A stretch of 64,000 bases of DNA from Shewanella sp. (lineage in GTDB: Bacteria; Pseudomonadota; Gammaproteobacteria; Enterobacterales; Shewanellaceae), in NCBI RefSeq assembly GCF_013214165.1, contig NZ_JABSSM010000021.1, positions 1 through 64,000 on the forward strand. The letters are read 5' to 3'. Shown one piece after another: positions 26,882 through 35,469 of the stretch (positions are counted from its first letter, which is position 1; every line of letters starts with the position of its first letter). A program made the position numbers and the translations under genes. The notes under the pieces were generated by a model. It did no database searches, had not been told where the DNA came from, and was given only the letters and a program-made list of their open reading frames with translations.

Positions 26882-27499
26882 ATGAAAATCACCCAACACA
26901 GCGCTGTTAGCATCCACTACCGTTTAACCAATGAAAAAGGTGAGTTACTTGAAGACTCCTTCGATGGCGAACCTATGCTCTATCTTCATGGTACCGAAAG
27001 CATGATCCCCGGGCTGGAAGCTGAACTTGAAGGTAAAGTTGCAGGCGACAAACTGGATATTACAGTTGATGCAGAAAATGGTTATGGTCCTTATCATGAC
27101 GGACTGCGTCAGGAAGTGCCCTTGAGTGCATTCGGTGATACAGAAGATATCGTTCCTGGTATGCGTTTCATCGCTGAAACAGACATGGGACAACGTCCAG
27201 TTCAAGTCAAAGAAATTAAAGATGATGTCGTCGTTGTCGACGGCAACCACCCTTTAGCCGGTCAGTCACTGCATTTCAGCGTCGAAGTACTGGAAGTCCG
27301 TGAAGCGACAGCCGAAGAGATAGCCCACGGCCATATTCATGCCCACGGTAGCTGTGGATCTGAACATAAGCATAGCCACGAAGGCGGCTGCTGTGGCGGT
27401 TCTGATCACAGTAATGAAGCCGCTTGCTGTAGTGAGAAAAAAGATGAGCCTGCGAAAGAGGGTTGTGATGGCAACGGTGGCTGTGGCTGTAAGAGCTAA
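26882..27499 (+). CDS. slyD: FKBP-type peptidyl-prolyl isomerase SlyD
   Basis: A 205-residue prolyl isomerase, chaperone and nickel-binding protein. The FKBP domain with inserted flap covers residues 1-145 (YRLTNEKGELLEDSFDGEPM, YLHGTESMIPGLEAEL). The C-terminal 60 residues are rich in His and Cys (AHGHIHAHGSCGSEHKHSHE and repeated CCGG, CGCKS), a metal-binding tail as in E. coli SlyD, which serves nickel delivery to hydrogenase. GGAGG precedes the ATG. It is followed by a terminator. Confidence 0.96.
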   Translation: MKITQHSAVSIHYRLTNEKGELLEDSFDGEPMLYLHGTESMIPGLEAELEGKVAGDKLDITVDAENGYGPYHDGLRQEVPLSAFGDTEDIVPGMRFIAETDMGQRPVQVKEIKDDVVVVDGNHPLAGQSLHFSVEVLEVREATAEEIAHGHIHAHGSCGSEHKHSHEGGCCGGSDHSNEAACCSEKKDEPAKEGCDGNGGCGCKS

Positions 27500-27525
27500 T
27501 CTCGCGCTTATAAATAATTGATATG

Positions 27526-27563
27526 AACCTGTGACGCTTTAAACGGTGTTGCAGGTTTTTTTT
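27526..27563 (+). terminator. Rho-independent terminator, slyD
   Basis: AACCTG and CAGGTT pair, with an inner ACGC/GTGT stem and an interior loop, then eight T, about 27 bp after slyD. Confidence 0.85.
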
Positions 27564-27627
27564 GTTCTATACTAACCAATATTCAATTCGCGAAGGATTC
27601 GCAGCCATTCAAACAAAGGACTGTTAT

Positions 27628-28014
27628 ATGTTAACCAAGCCCATATACGAAATTCTCCCCGTTAGCTATATGCTCATAGGCGCTACCAGCCTACTCATGC
27701 TAGATCAGGGCTATGCTATCGTTTTTTCCCTCGTCATCTTTACTTTAGGGGCGAAGATTTACACTATGCGATCACAGAACAGACGTACAGATCCCCTGAA
27801 AAAACGTAAATCTGGCACACTTCCCAGATCAGTCTATGATGCCACTCCCTTCGTCTACCTCTTGCTTGCCACACTGGTGTTCAAACTGTTGCCATCCGGG
27901 ATAGGCCCCGTCATAGGTATAGTGCTAATGACTTACTCTGTGTATATTTTAGCCAGACGTTCATCAAACAGGCACCACTGCGCACATTCTGCTCAAGAAT
28001 ATCCGAATATTTAA
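27628..28014 (+). CDS. Small conserved-looking membrane protein
   Basis: A 128-residue protein from the ATG at 27628, chosen because AAGGA precedes it; upstream in-frame starts fall in the slyD terminator region. Four hydrophobic segments in two pairs (about residues 7-24, 28-44, 70-86, 90-106) are separated by a basic loop (RSQNRRTDPLKKRKSG). I do not recognise the family. It converges on trpR with an 11-bp gap. Function unknown. Confidence 0.65.
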   Translation: MLTKPIYEILPVSYMLIGATSLLMLDQGYAIVFSLVIFTLGAKIYTMRSQNRRTDPLKKRKSGTLPRSVYDATPFVYLLLATLVFKLLPSGIGPVIGIVLMTYSVYILARRSSNRHHCAHSAQEYPNI

Positions 28015-28025
28015 CCTGTGCTGGA

Positions 28026-28304
28026 CTATTCAAGGATTAACAATTTAATTCTCTCTCTTTGCTCTTCTGTCATGTTTTTCAGATAATTTGAGCAGCGAGT
28101 GACCGTCGCGATACTAATCTGAAATTCACCGGCGATCTGACGTTGACTCAAGTCACCCTTGAGGAGTGCCTGAAACACCTTGAGCCGACTGGCAATCGCA
28201 CTACGCTCATCTTCTGTGAGTAACAGCTCAAACAGCTCCAACAGCGCATTATGATCGTGGTGATTCACCACCTTCTCTAACACCAATCCCCACTGTGCTC
28301 TCAT
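28026..28304 (-). CDS. trpR: Trp operon repressor
   Basis: A 92-residue tryptophan-dependent repressor. The helix-turn-helix region LSQRQIAGEFQISIATVTRCSNYLK (shown here by its ends LSQRQ and NYLK) matches the TrpR DNA-binding helices, and LLLTEDERSAIASRLKVFQA matches the dimer core. The start is placed at the ATG at 28304 because AGGAG lies five bases upstream; an ATG at 28331 has no such site. It would repress trp and related genes when tryptophan is abundant. No trp genes are in the window. Confidence 0.92.
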   Translation of the reverse strand: MRAQWGLVLEKVVNHHDHNALLELFELLLTEDERSAIASRLKVFQALLKGDLSQRQIAGEFQISIATVTRCSNYLKNMTEEQRERIKLLILE

Positions 28305-28589
28305 ACACTCTCCTATGTACTGTTCTACCATTACGATAGTGTATCAATAAATCCACCTAAGCCAAACCATTCCAACTAATTTACACAGAGATTTACTCGC
28401 AATAGAAGATGAGTCATAACTTGTTGCATCTATACCAGTTCCATTAAGTAAGTGATCATTGAGCGAGAAAAATTAATGGCATTAGTATTAGATGTAACGC
28501 GTTGAATTTAGTCATGGTATCTGAACATGAAAACGGAATACAATAGCGAGTGGAACATCACATAATCAGAACAATTTGAGAGCAATACA

Positions 28590-29051
28590 ATGAACAAAAA
28601 ATTAAAGATGACCGTTTTGGCATTAGTATCTAGTGCCATCTTATCTACCGTGGTACAGGCAAGTAATTTTAAAGAAGCTGATGATGCGATACATTACCGT
28701 CAATCAGCCTTCAGCTTGATGGCACATAACTTCGGTGATATGGGTGCCATGTTAAAAGGCAAGAAGCCGTTTGACTCAGAAATTTTTGCCATGCGTGCGG
28801 AGAATGTCGCCGCACTGTCTAAGCTTCCTCTGGAAGGGTTTATCCCAGGTTCAGATCAGGGAGAGACCGAAGCCTTAGCAAAGATCTGGACTGAAAAGTC
28901 AGACTTTGACGCCAAGATGAAAACACTACAGGACAATGCTGCGGCGCTGCTTCTTGCATCTGCATCTGACGATAAAAAATTATTGAAGCAATCTTTTATG
29001 CAGGTCGCTAAGAGCTGTAAAGGTTGTCATGACGTCTACAAGAAAGATTAA
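28590..29051 (+). CDS. Cytochrome c'
   Basis: A 153-residue periplasmic class II cytochrome c. A signal peptide ends at VVQA, the mature part is a four-helix bundle, and the heme site is CKGCH near the C-terminus (residues 144-148), as the family requires. Cytochromes c' bind NO and can protect from nitrosative stress or act in electron transfer. It converges with a cytochrome b561-type gene; the two are commonly paired as membrane donor and periplasmic acceptor, although here they are on opposite strands with a shared terminator. Confidence 0.93.
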   Translation: MNKKLKMTVLALVSSAILSTVVQASNFKEADDAIHYRQSAFSLMAHNFGDMGAMLKGKKPFDSEIFAMRAENVAALSKLPLEGFIPGSDQGETEALAKIWTEKSDFDAKMKTLQDNAAALLLASASDDKKLLKQSFMQVAKSCKGCHDVYKKD

Positions 29052-29076
29052 TCGATAAGCTTGCTTATATTGAGCC

Positions 29077-29113
29077 AAAAAAGGCCAGAGTCTGATGAAC
29101 TCTGGCCTTTTTT
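29077..29113. terminator. Bidirectional terminator between cytochrome genes
   Basis: AAAAAAGGCCAGAGT and ACTCTGGCCTTTTTT form a 15-bp stem with a seven-base loop and T runs on both strands, serving both convergent genes. Confidence 0.95.
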
Positions 29114-29144
29114 ATGGCTGATTTATCAAACCAATATTTGAGTA

Positions 29145-29813
29145 TCACAGCATCTGGACAATCGGCATGATGAGGTAATTCCCCACGACTCCAGCTAAAA
29201 ACACAAAAAGCAATAGTGCGATAAAGAAAGATCTGAATGCGAGCCTGGCGCCAGATTGCTCCGCGACCTTCTTATAACCAGTGATCATAGGTAAAATAAG
29301 TTTATCGCCTTTCAACGTATGTACCAGCACAGCCAATACATGAATGGCTGCCAGCAATAAGATGAAATTGAATGTTTGTTTATGCAGCCAGGTCAACCAC
29401 AAGGCTGTTTCATGTGAGACATAGGTATAGAGTGGCCCTTCGGTAAAGATATCGTCAGTCGCGAACAATCCTGTTGATAGCTGAAGCGTTAAAATACCAA
29501 TTAAAGCCAACACCATATAACCCCCAAGCGGGTTATGGCCCAGACTAGGCGACACACCATGACGTTTGATGTTAGTGATATACTGCAACACCGTTTTGGG
29601 ATGCTTGATAAAATGACTGAACCTAGCGGTATCACTGCCGACTATGCCCCAGATGAGTCGAAATACAATCAGTACCAGCATCGAATAAGCCATTACCTGG
29701 TGCCACACCAATTCTCCGGAATCTGCCGACCACCATAAGCCCGCTAGCACGCCTATCATTGCCCAATGAAATACTCTTGTTGGGATATCCCAAACTCTCA
29801 CTCTATTATTCAT
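29145..29813 (-). CDS. Cytochrome b561 family membrane protein
   Basis: A 222-residue diheme-type membrane cytochrome (PF01292, bacterial cytochrome b561/Ni-hydrogenase b subunit). Four main helices carry heme-ligand His candidates: FHWAMIGVL (about residue 15), the His in LVWHQVMAY, the His in YVSHETALWLTWLHKQ and the His in LLAAIHVLAVLVH. A fifth hydrophobic helix lies at the end. It probably passes electrons from quinol to the neighbouring cytochrome c'. ATG start at 29813. Confidence 0.92.
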   Translation of the reverse strand: MNNRVRVWDIPTRVFHWAMIGVLAGLWWSADSGELVWHQVMAYSMLVLIVFRLIWGIVGSDTARFSHFIKHPKTVLQYITNIKRHGVSPSLGHNPLGGYMVLALIGILTLQLSTGLFATDDIFTEGPLYTYVSHETALWLTWLHKQTFNFILLLAAIHVLAVLVHTLKGDKLILPMITGYKKVAEQSGARLAFRSFFIALLLFVFLAGVVGNYLIMPIVQML

Positions 29814-30041
29814 TTTTGACCTAGTAAAAAACTAATGACTTAACACCCAGTGGCTGCTTAAAGGATACGTGGCAGATGATATTTGAAGACGGTTTTGGAG
29901 GCAAGAAAATATAAAGGACTCAAGTTATCCATTCAAATATGAGCCTGTTTCGATCCGTTTTCAAGGCTTTTTGAACAGATATTTTCTAAAAATGCCTGAG
30001 TGATCAAATTAAAAGCTAACGGCCAAAAACCACTACAAAAA

Positions 30042-30057
30042 TGTGATCCAGATCACG
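30042..30057. promoter_or_regulatory. CRP-like site before raiA
   Basis: TGTGATCCAGATCACG matches TGTGA-N6-TCACA at nine of ten positions and its centre lies about 65 bp before the raiA start. Control of this stationary-phase gene by CRP would be sensible; it is inferred. Confidence 0.55.
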
Positions 30058-30114
30058 ACTTTTGCTGCTGAGCTTGGTAATCTGAATTCAAGGAAACAAC
30101 AAGAGGTTCAATAA

Positions 30115-30477
30115 ATGACAAAGATTACCAGTAAACACCTTGAAGTTACTCCACTAATACGTGAACGTATTCAGGCACGTTTAGAGAAACTTTCTAGACA
30201 TGATATACAGCTTATCAATCCTCATGTGATCATCATTCAAGAGAAGCAACGGTTTAAAATTGAAGCGAATATCGGCATTCCCGGCCATAAGCTCTTCGCC
30301 CAAGCCAAACATGAAGATCTGTACTCCGCCATCAATGCCATGGGTCAGAAACTTGAGAAGCAGCTAAACCGACAGAGTCATAAGCCAGAGGCTCAGCGCT
30401 ACACCTCGCTAAAAAGAGCTAAAACAGTGCTCGATGATGGTCTCGAAGGGGAATTTGAAGAGGAATATGCAGCCTGA
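30115..30477 (+). CDS. raiA: Ribosome-associated inhibitor / hibernation factor (HPF/RaiA family)
   Basis: A 120-residue protein of the YfiA/HPF family that binds the decoding region of the 30S subunit and halts translation in stationary phase or cold. Seen: MTKITSKHLEVTPLIRERIQARLEKLSRHD, here given by its two ends MTKITSKHLEVTP and ARLEKLSRHD, the internal EANIGIPGHKLFAQAKHEDLYS(AI) region, and an acidic tail (DDGLEGEFEEEYAA) as in RaiA rather than short HPF. AGAGGT lies upstream of the ATG. A CRP-like site lies 65 bp before it. Confidence 0.93.
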   Translation: MTKITSKHLEVTPLIRERIQARLEKLSRHDIQLINPHVIIIQEKQRFKIEANIGIPGHKLFAQAKHEDLYSAINAMGQKLEKQLNRQSHKPEAQRYTSLKRAKTVLDDGLEGEFEEEYAA

Positions 30478-30896
30478 GCCGTCAATGATTCAGCGCTTTT
30501 CAAACAAAAACAACCAGTGTTAAAAACGGTCGATTTACATTGTGAAAAAACGATTGTAAATCGGCCCTAATACAGAGCGAAACCCTTACACCATGCTACT
30601 ATTAAGATATGGTGAAGATGAAAAAATGTTCTACAGCACTTCGGAGGTCAAAAGCATTTAACTTGCACGATAGGCGTAAAAATGTCATCTGGGATGCTTA
30701 GTAATTAGCAATAGATGATGACTGACTCAGTGTCAAACATTCGCCTAGTCATAAGAGGAGCATCTCCAACTGGGGCTGCGCATAAGGCCAAATAGTCTAA
30801 CTTTCCACAACTTAGGTGGTGAAGTATCACTAAGGTCTACCATCAGAGTAAGATAATTAACGAGCTTGGGAAACTTAGCAAATGAGTTTGTAACAG

Positions 30897-30990
30897 GGAT
30901 GGGCGACAGAGATGCCACTATGCAGCAATAGCTAACGACAATAGCGCCAGCAATGCATAAGGCCAATAAGCTAAAAACAGCTAACACGCC
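30897..30990. repeat. Diverged direct repeat, copy 1
   Basis: Shares blocks TGCCACTATGC, GCTAA(C/T)GACAA, GCATnnGGCCA and AGCTAAAAACAGC in the same order with 31207-31299. On the minus strand both copies read open in one frame as hydrophobic residues starting AVFS. Confidence 0.6.
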
Positions 30991-31206
30991 CTATTTTGTA
31001 AAGCACGCATCTCACTATCGCTTTTACTAGGTTAATGGCAGCAGTAAATTGAAAGATGTAAACCAAGAGACCATTGACCGGGGTGCGGTGAAATCAAGAC
31101 TCCACTTTCTATCATAAATGGTAAAGTGAAAGACGAGATTTCCATTAGAAAGCAGAAGGTATATTGATACATAAAACGGTTATACGCGTGATGCTAGACG
31201 TAACAT

Positions 31207-31299
31207 GGGTACGGGCGATGTAAAGTGCCACTATGCGGCAAATGCTAATGACAACAGCAACGCATTCGGCCATTGAGCTAAAAACAGCGATAAAGCCTG
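31207..31299. repeat. Diverged direct repeat, copy 2
   Basis: Partner of 30897-30990, 310 bp away in the same orientation. Contains TGCCACTATGCGGC, GCTAATGACAACAGC and GCTAAAAACAGC. Confidence 0.6.
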
Positions 31300-31451
31300 A
31301 ACAGTTAACGATATCTGATCCATATTTTCTGTAGAGATATCGAGTGAAGCTAAGATCTCGCTTCCCTTATTTGAGGTTAAGAAGCGCAAGATTGAAGATT
31401 CAACCACCATTAGGAGGCATTCTCAGTTTGATTTTTTATTCGTTTCATCCT

Positions 31452-31477
31452 AAAGCGCACCTCAGGTGCGCTTTTTT
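31452..31477 (+). terminator. Rho-independent terminator upstream of pheL
   Basis: AAAGCGCACC and GGTGCGCTTT form a 10-bp stem with loop TCA, followed by T to 31477. It ends whatever transcript enters from the raiA side. Confidence 0.85.
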
Positions 31478-31580
31478 AATGCTAAGTTTTAATCGGCAAA
31501 ACGTTATCTTTAACTATAAATTTATAAATTATGCATAAATTTTCATTGACAGTGCAGAGCACGGGCTTTAATTTGTACAG

Positions 31581-31634
31581 ATGAAAATATTCAACGATCA
31601 CTTTTTTACTTTCTTTTTTATTCCCCCCACCTAG
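31581..31634 (+). CDS. pheL: pheA leader peptide
   Basis: A 17-residue frame reading MKIFNDHFFTFFFIPPT, with six Phe. It parallels E. coli PheL (seven Phe in 15). The stop at 31632-31634 is directly followed by the antiterminator arm, so stalled or finished translation would switch the downstream terminator as in classical phenylalanine attenuation. Confidence 0.93.
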   Translation: MKIFNDHFFTFFFIPPT

Positions 31635-31700
31635 GGAGGCGGAATTTCGGTGTAAAAACGAAAGTGAAAATTCCAAAGCCTCCCTTAGGGAGGCTTTTTT
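31634..31700 (+). terminator. pheA attenuator with visible antiterminator
   Basis: Terminator: AAAGCCTCCC (31675-31684) and GGGAGGCTTT (31688-31697), then T. Competing arm: GGGAGGC then GGAATTTC (about 31634-31648) can pair with AAATTCC and GCCTCCC (31668-31684), which would block terminator formation. This arrangement is read directly from the sequence. Confidence 0.88.
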
Positions 31701-31736
31701 GTAACCGATTTTTGTCGTAGCGACATTGAGGGCAAC

Positions 31737-33719
31737 ATGAGCAAACCACAAGCTTTGAACCAGACGCGTGAACAGATCACCGCATTAGATAAAGATCTAT
31801 TATCACTCTTAGCTAAGCGGCGTAATTTAAGTCTGGATGTCGCCCGCAGTAAAGAGGTCGATATTCGCCCTATCCGCGATACTCAAAGAGAAAAAGAACT
31901 GTTGGCAAGACTGGTTAAAGAGGGGCGTGATCAAGGGCTAGATGCACATTACGTTATCTCTCTCTATCAGAATATCATCGAAGATTCTGTACTCAACCAA
32001 CAAGCTTACCTTCAAGGCAGGGCCAACCCAGACAGTCAAAAGCAGCAATATTGTATCGCTTACCTTGGTGCGAGGGGGTCATACTCCTATTTAGCGGCGA
32101 GCCGCTATTGCGACAGACGTCAAGTCGATATGCAAGACCTGGGCTGTAAGAGTTTCGACGAGATCATTCAATCGGTAGAATCCGGCCACGCCGATTATGG
32201 CTTCCTCCCTATCGAAAATACCTCATCGGGTTCAATCAATGAAGTTTATGATGTGCTCCAGCACACCAGCCTTGCCATCGTTGGCGAGACAACCATAGAA
32301 GTCGATCACTGTCTGCTAGCCAAGAGCGGCGGCATGACCAAAGAGATAAAAACCGTCTATGCTCACCCACAGCCTATCAGTCAGTGTAGTCGTTATCTAA
32401 GTTTACACCCTGAATTTAAACTCGAATATTGCTCCAGCAGTGCCGAAGCCATGGACAAGGTGATGCAGAGCCATGATGCCAGTGTTGCCGCAATTGGCAG
32501 CGCTGAAGGCGGGGCCCTCTATCAGCTCGAAGCCATACAGAATGAGTTGGCCAACCAGAAAATTAACCAGAGCCGCTTCATCGTCGTTGCCCGAAAATCG
32601 ATAGCCGTACCTGAGCAACTTCCGGCTAAAACGACGCTCATCATGGCGACCGGCCAGAAGCCTGGTGCCTTAGTCGAAGCCTTGTTAGTGCTCAAGGCGC
32701 ATGACCTCAACATGAGTAAACTCGAATCCCGCCCCATTCCTGGCACGCCTTGGGAAGAGATGTTTTACCTAGATCTCGATGCAAATTTATCCAGTTCACA
32801 GATGCAATCCGCCCTCAAAGAACTGGAGCGCATTACCCGTTTCATTAAAGTTTTAGGCTGTTACCCCTGTGAAACAGTGAACCCGACGCAACTTACAAAC
32901 AGTCAACTTATGATAGAGCCTAATACCAGCAGAGCACAAAACCTGGATCATAGCCGGGATAGGCAGGCCAACTCCCAGCGCTTACGCTCAAGTAAAGAGC
33001 ATAAACAAGATGCCACTCAGATAAGTTCAGGCCAGTTACAAATTGGTGATGGGCAATTCGGTGCATTAGCACAGGTGTCATTGCCCCAAGAGAGTGAGCT
33101 GTTCAGTCAGAAAGCCAAGTCGCTGAAAGAGGCTGGGTTCCAAGCCGTGATCCTGGAAGGCTTATCACGCCAACACAAGGCCGAACACAATATCCTCGCC
33201 TTTAAAAAGTCTCTCTATCAGTTTGGCTTGGAGTGTATAATTTCTGTTGAACATGAAGTCGAGCTAAAGCTTGCTGCCGAGCATGGCAGCTTATTATTGA
33301 TCACAGGTAAACAGATGCATAATCACAGCCTGCTGAAGCAAGTTGGCTGCCTGCATATGCCTGTCATTCTAGAGCGTAATACCATGGCCAGCGTCGAGGA
33401 ATATATTGATGCGGCAGAAGTCATCTTAAGCCAGGGGAATCAACAGCTCATCTTGTGTGAATCTGGGATCAGAACCTTCAATGATTCGGTCAAACCCGTG
33501 CTCGACCTAGCCGCATTGGTGGAGTTAAAGGGACTATCTCACCTGCCAATCTTAGTGAATCCAAGCTACGCCTCTACGCCAACGACACTGGCGACACACG
33601 CAATAGCGGCCAAGCAACTGGCAGCCGATGGCCTGATACTCAACTTTTCATCGAATAATGACGATTTTGACACCGAGTTACAGCTTCGCGGTGAGATCCT
33701 AAGAAGGCTCTATCAGTAA
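31737..33719 (+). CDS. pheA: Chorismate mutase/prephenate dehydratase with extra DAHP-synthase-like domain
   Basis: P-protein converting chorismate via prephenate to phenylpyruvate. Chorismate mutase spans about residues 5-92, prephenate dehydratase 105-285 (PIENTSSGSINEVYD near 158), and the ACT domain 297-375 with the Phe-sensing GALVEAL and ESRP. E. coli PheA stops near 386; this one runs to 660. After a Ser/Gln-rich linker (about 376-436), residues 437-650 resemble the DAHP synthase type I-beta fold: MHNHSLLKQVG, VEEYIDAAEVILSQGN, LILCESGIRTF, LSHLPILVNPSYAST. Key residues are changed (no AGPCS Cys, no KPRTSP, KRG to ERN, DPSH to NPSY), so this domain is probably inactive. Expression is controlled by pheL. 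Confidence 0.95.
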   Translation: MSKPQALNQTREQITALDKDLLSLLAKRRNLSLDVARSKEVDIRPIRDTQREKELLARLVKEGRDQGLDAHYVISLYQNIIEDSVLNQQAYLQGRANPDSQKQQYCIAYLGARGSYSYLAASRYCDRRQVDMQDLGCKSFDEIIQSVESGHADYGFLPIENTSSGSINEVYDVLQHTSLAIVGETTIEVDHCLLAKSGGMTKEIKTVYAHPQPISQCSRYLSLHPEFKLEYCSSSAEAMDKVMQSHDASVAAIGSAEGGALYQLEAIQNELANQKINQSRFIVVARKSIAVPEQLPAKTTLIMATGQKPGALVEALLVLKAHDLNMSKLESRPIPGTPWEEMFYLDLDANLSSSQMQSALKELERITRFIKVLGCYPCETVNPTQLTNSQLMIEPNTSRAQNLDHSRDRQANSQRLRSSKEHKQDATQISSGQLQIGDGQFGALAQVSLPQESELFSQKAKSLKEAGFQAVILEGLSRQHKAEHNILAFKKSLYQFGLECIISVEHEVELKLAAEHGSLLLITGKQMHNHSLLKQVGCLHMPVILERNTMASVEEYIDAAEVILSQGNQQLILCESGIRTFNDSVKPVLDLAALVELKGLSHLPILVNPSYASTPTTLATHAIAAKQLAADGLILNFSSNNDDFDTELQLRGEILRRLYQ

Positions 33720-33754
33720 ACTCTCCATAAGAAAGAATAAATAAAACCGAGCAC

Positions 33755-33785
33755 AAAAAAGAGGACCTTATGTCCTCTTTTTTTA
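33755..33785. terminator. Bidirectional terminator after pheA
   Basis: AAAAAAGAGGAC and GTCCTCTTTTTT pair around CTTAT, with T runs on both strands, serving pheA and the convergent membrane protein gene. Confidence 0.93.
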
Positions 33786-33807
33786 CTCGTCTGCCGCTAC
33801 TCGTGTA

Positions 33808-34191
33808 TTACACGGCGGCACCATCGGTGAGATTCAACCAGCCTTTGACAATTCTATGGCAAAACCAGAGTATCGCTATTGAGTAGACAATGGAGCTCAG
33901 CCATATTTGAGTTAACGATAAGCCGACTCCCCCCATCAACATAAAACCAATAATGGAATGTCTCTGCCAGCGGAGGTGCGACGATATCATCTCACCGGAA
34001 CAGGAAGTCCTCTGGCCTAAATTGATAAAGAGCCCAACTAAAGTAGGCAGAAAGAAAATGGGAAATGCTGACATCAAGGCATAGAGCAAATGCGCCAAAC
34101 TTGGATCGTCTATAGATACTCTCTCTGAGGTTGTCGATATCATAGATTGGCTCCACAAACAAAAAATTAAAGATAAAGCAGCGAGTTTCAT
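33808..34191 (-). CDS. Small membrane protein, DUF4870-like
   Basis: A 127-residue protein with an N-terminal hydrophobic stretch (signal peptide or helix, residues 1-19) and three further hydrophobic segments (about 36-58, 78-95, 97-112). The pattern SSHLRWQRHSI followed by two helices and HRIVKGWLNL near the end resembles DUF4870-type proteins. The ATG at 34191 is preferred over a TTG at 34200; neither has a strong ribosome binding site. It lies between hcr and pheA with no evident functional link. Confidence 0.6.
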   Translation of the reverse strand: MKLAALSLIFCLWSQSMISTTSERVSIDDPSLAHLLYALMSAFPIFFLPTLVGLFINLGQRTSCSGEMISSHLRWQRHSIIGFMLMGGVGLSLTQIWLSSIVYSIAILWFCHRIVKGWLNLTDGAAV

Positions 34192-34290
34192 CTTTAACAA
34201 TACGTTGTCATAGGCTATAGCGCAAATTCAGTCTCATAAAAAATCACCGCTTTCACTTATCATCTGGATCATATCCGGCTCAGTTCATCG

Positions 34291-35394
34291 CTATAGCTGC
34301 AGTAAAACATCACTGGTTAACTTAGTAGAGCAAGCCAGTACATAACCCTGCGCAATCTCGTCCAGGGTCAATGTCATCTCACTGCTCGACTCGGTCTCAC
34401 CCTCGACAACCTTACACTTACAGGCGCCGCACACACCCGCGCGGCAAGCAGCTATTATGGACAAGCCTTCGGCTTCGATACCCTCTAGCAGAGTCTCATC
34501 TTGTCCCATGGCACGTGAATGTTCACCGATACGCAGCATGAAGCCCGTTGCTGCATTCTCGACCTCAGTGATAACCGTTTTATCGTGCCCCGATGACTCA
34601 GTGCCGAAGCTCTCATAATGGTAGCGGCTCATATCGAAATTCAAAGATTCGAGTAGCGACTCGACTCCCTGCATAAATGGCTCAGGGCCACAGACAAAAA
34701 TGGTCCTATCTTTATAATCTTCAACGAGTCTGGCGAGCAGTTCGGCATTGATGCGTCCCTCTCCACAACTAAGCCCTTGGGGAAGTCGCTCCGCGCCTGA
34801 CTCCAGAATATAACTGAGATTAAAGGCCGAATGATTAAACCTTATTGTGTCCAGTTCAGTCCTAAAAATCATATCCTCCGGACTCTTGGCACAATTGAGA
34901 AAGGCAATATCGGCACCTACCTGAGTATCGGTTAACCATAGTGACATGGAAAACATGGGCGTGATGCCACTGCCGGCACTTAAAAACAGATATTTATCGG
35001 CCTTGATATCAACCAGATTAAATACGCCATCGGGCCCGCTGGCGTTAATAATGCCACCGACATTGAATGACTCGGCTAAGTAATTTGATACCCGTCCGCC
35101 CTCGATGCATTTGACAGTCACGACAATCGAGTAGGGACGAGATGGAGAGGAGGAGATAGTATAACTGCGATAGGTTTTGTTACCGTCGATGTCCATACTA
35201 AACGTAAGGAACTGCCCGGGCTTGAACTGAAATTTTACCGGCTCAACCCCCTGAAACCGATAACTGAACACATCATGGGTCTCTTGCCACTTGTCGACGC
35301 ACAGGAGCGCTACTTGCCCATGTTGCCAGTCGTTGGATGCCAGTTGACGTTCATGATTGTGTCGCGAGGGCTGGGAAATAGTGTCAATACTCAT
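34291..35394 (-). CDS. hcr: NADH oxidoreductase HCR (hybrid-cluster protein reductase)
   Basis: A 367-residue flavoprotein that feeds electrons from NADH to the hybrid-cluster protein. A ferredoxin-reductase FAD domain (about 25-135; YRSYTISSSPSRPYSI), an NAD domain (SAGSGITPMFSMSLWL, and FVCGPEPFMQGVESLL) and a C-terminal plant-type [2Fe-2S] domain with cysteines in CRAGVCGACKCKV and a later Cys (CST) are in the expected order. It starts 75 bp after hcp on the same strand, so hcp-hcr form an operon for NO or hydroxylamine detoxification. Confidence 0.95.
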   Translation of the reverse strand: MSIDTISQPSRHNHERQLASNDWQHGQVALLCVDKWQETHDVFSYRFQGVEPVKFQFKPGQFLTFSMDIDGNKTYRSYTISSSPSRPYSIVVTVKCIEGGRVSNYLAESFNVGGIINASGPDGVFNLVDIKADKYLFLSAGSGITPMFSMSLWLTDTQVGADIAFLNCAKSPEDMIFRTELDTIRFNHSAFNLSYILESGAERLPQGLSCGEGRINAELLARLVEDYKDRTIFVCGPEPFMQGVESLLESLNFDMSRYHYESFGTESSGHDKTVITEVENAATGFMLRIGEHSRAMGQDETLLEGIEAEGLSIIAACRAGVCGACKCKVVEGETESSSEMTLTLDEIAQGYVLACSTKLTSDVLLQL

Positions 35395-35469
35395 GTAAAA
35401 CCTTAGAGATCGAAAGTAAAAGTAACTGACCGGCTAATCAAGGAGCCGGTCAGTTATTCAAGGGGCAGA

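Larger units (their letters stand above)
30478..31580. other. Long gene-free interval between raiA and pheL
   Basis: About 1.1 kb. It contains a 12-bp-stem hairpin at 30528-30566 (GGTCGATTTACA with TGTAAATCGGCC) without T run, a diverged pair of about 95-bp direct repeats, and a terminator at 31452-31477. Open frames on either strand lie in repeats and are not supported as genes. Confidence 0.6.

Noticed and set aside
30745-30987. Minus-strand 80-codon hydrophobic frame
   Set aside because: Half of it lies in the diverged direct repeat and no start signal was seen; treated as repeat sequence.
31344-31450. Phe-containing frame near 31400 as an alternative phe leader
   Set aside because: No start codon, and a much better leader with an antiterminator lies at 31581.
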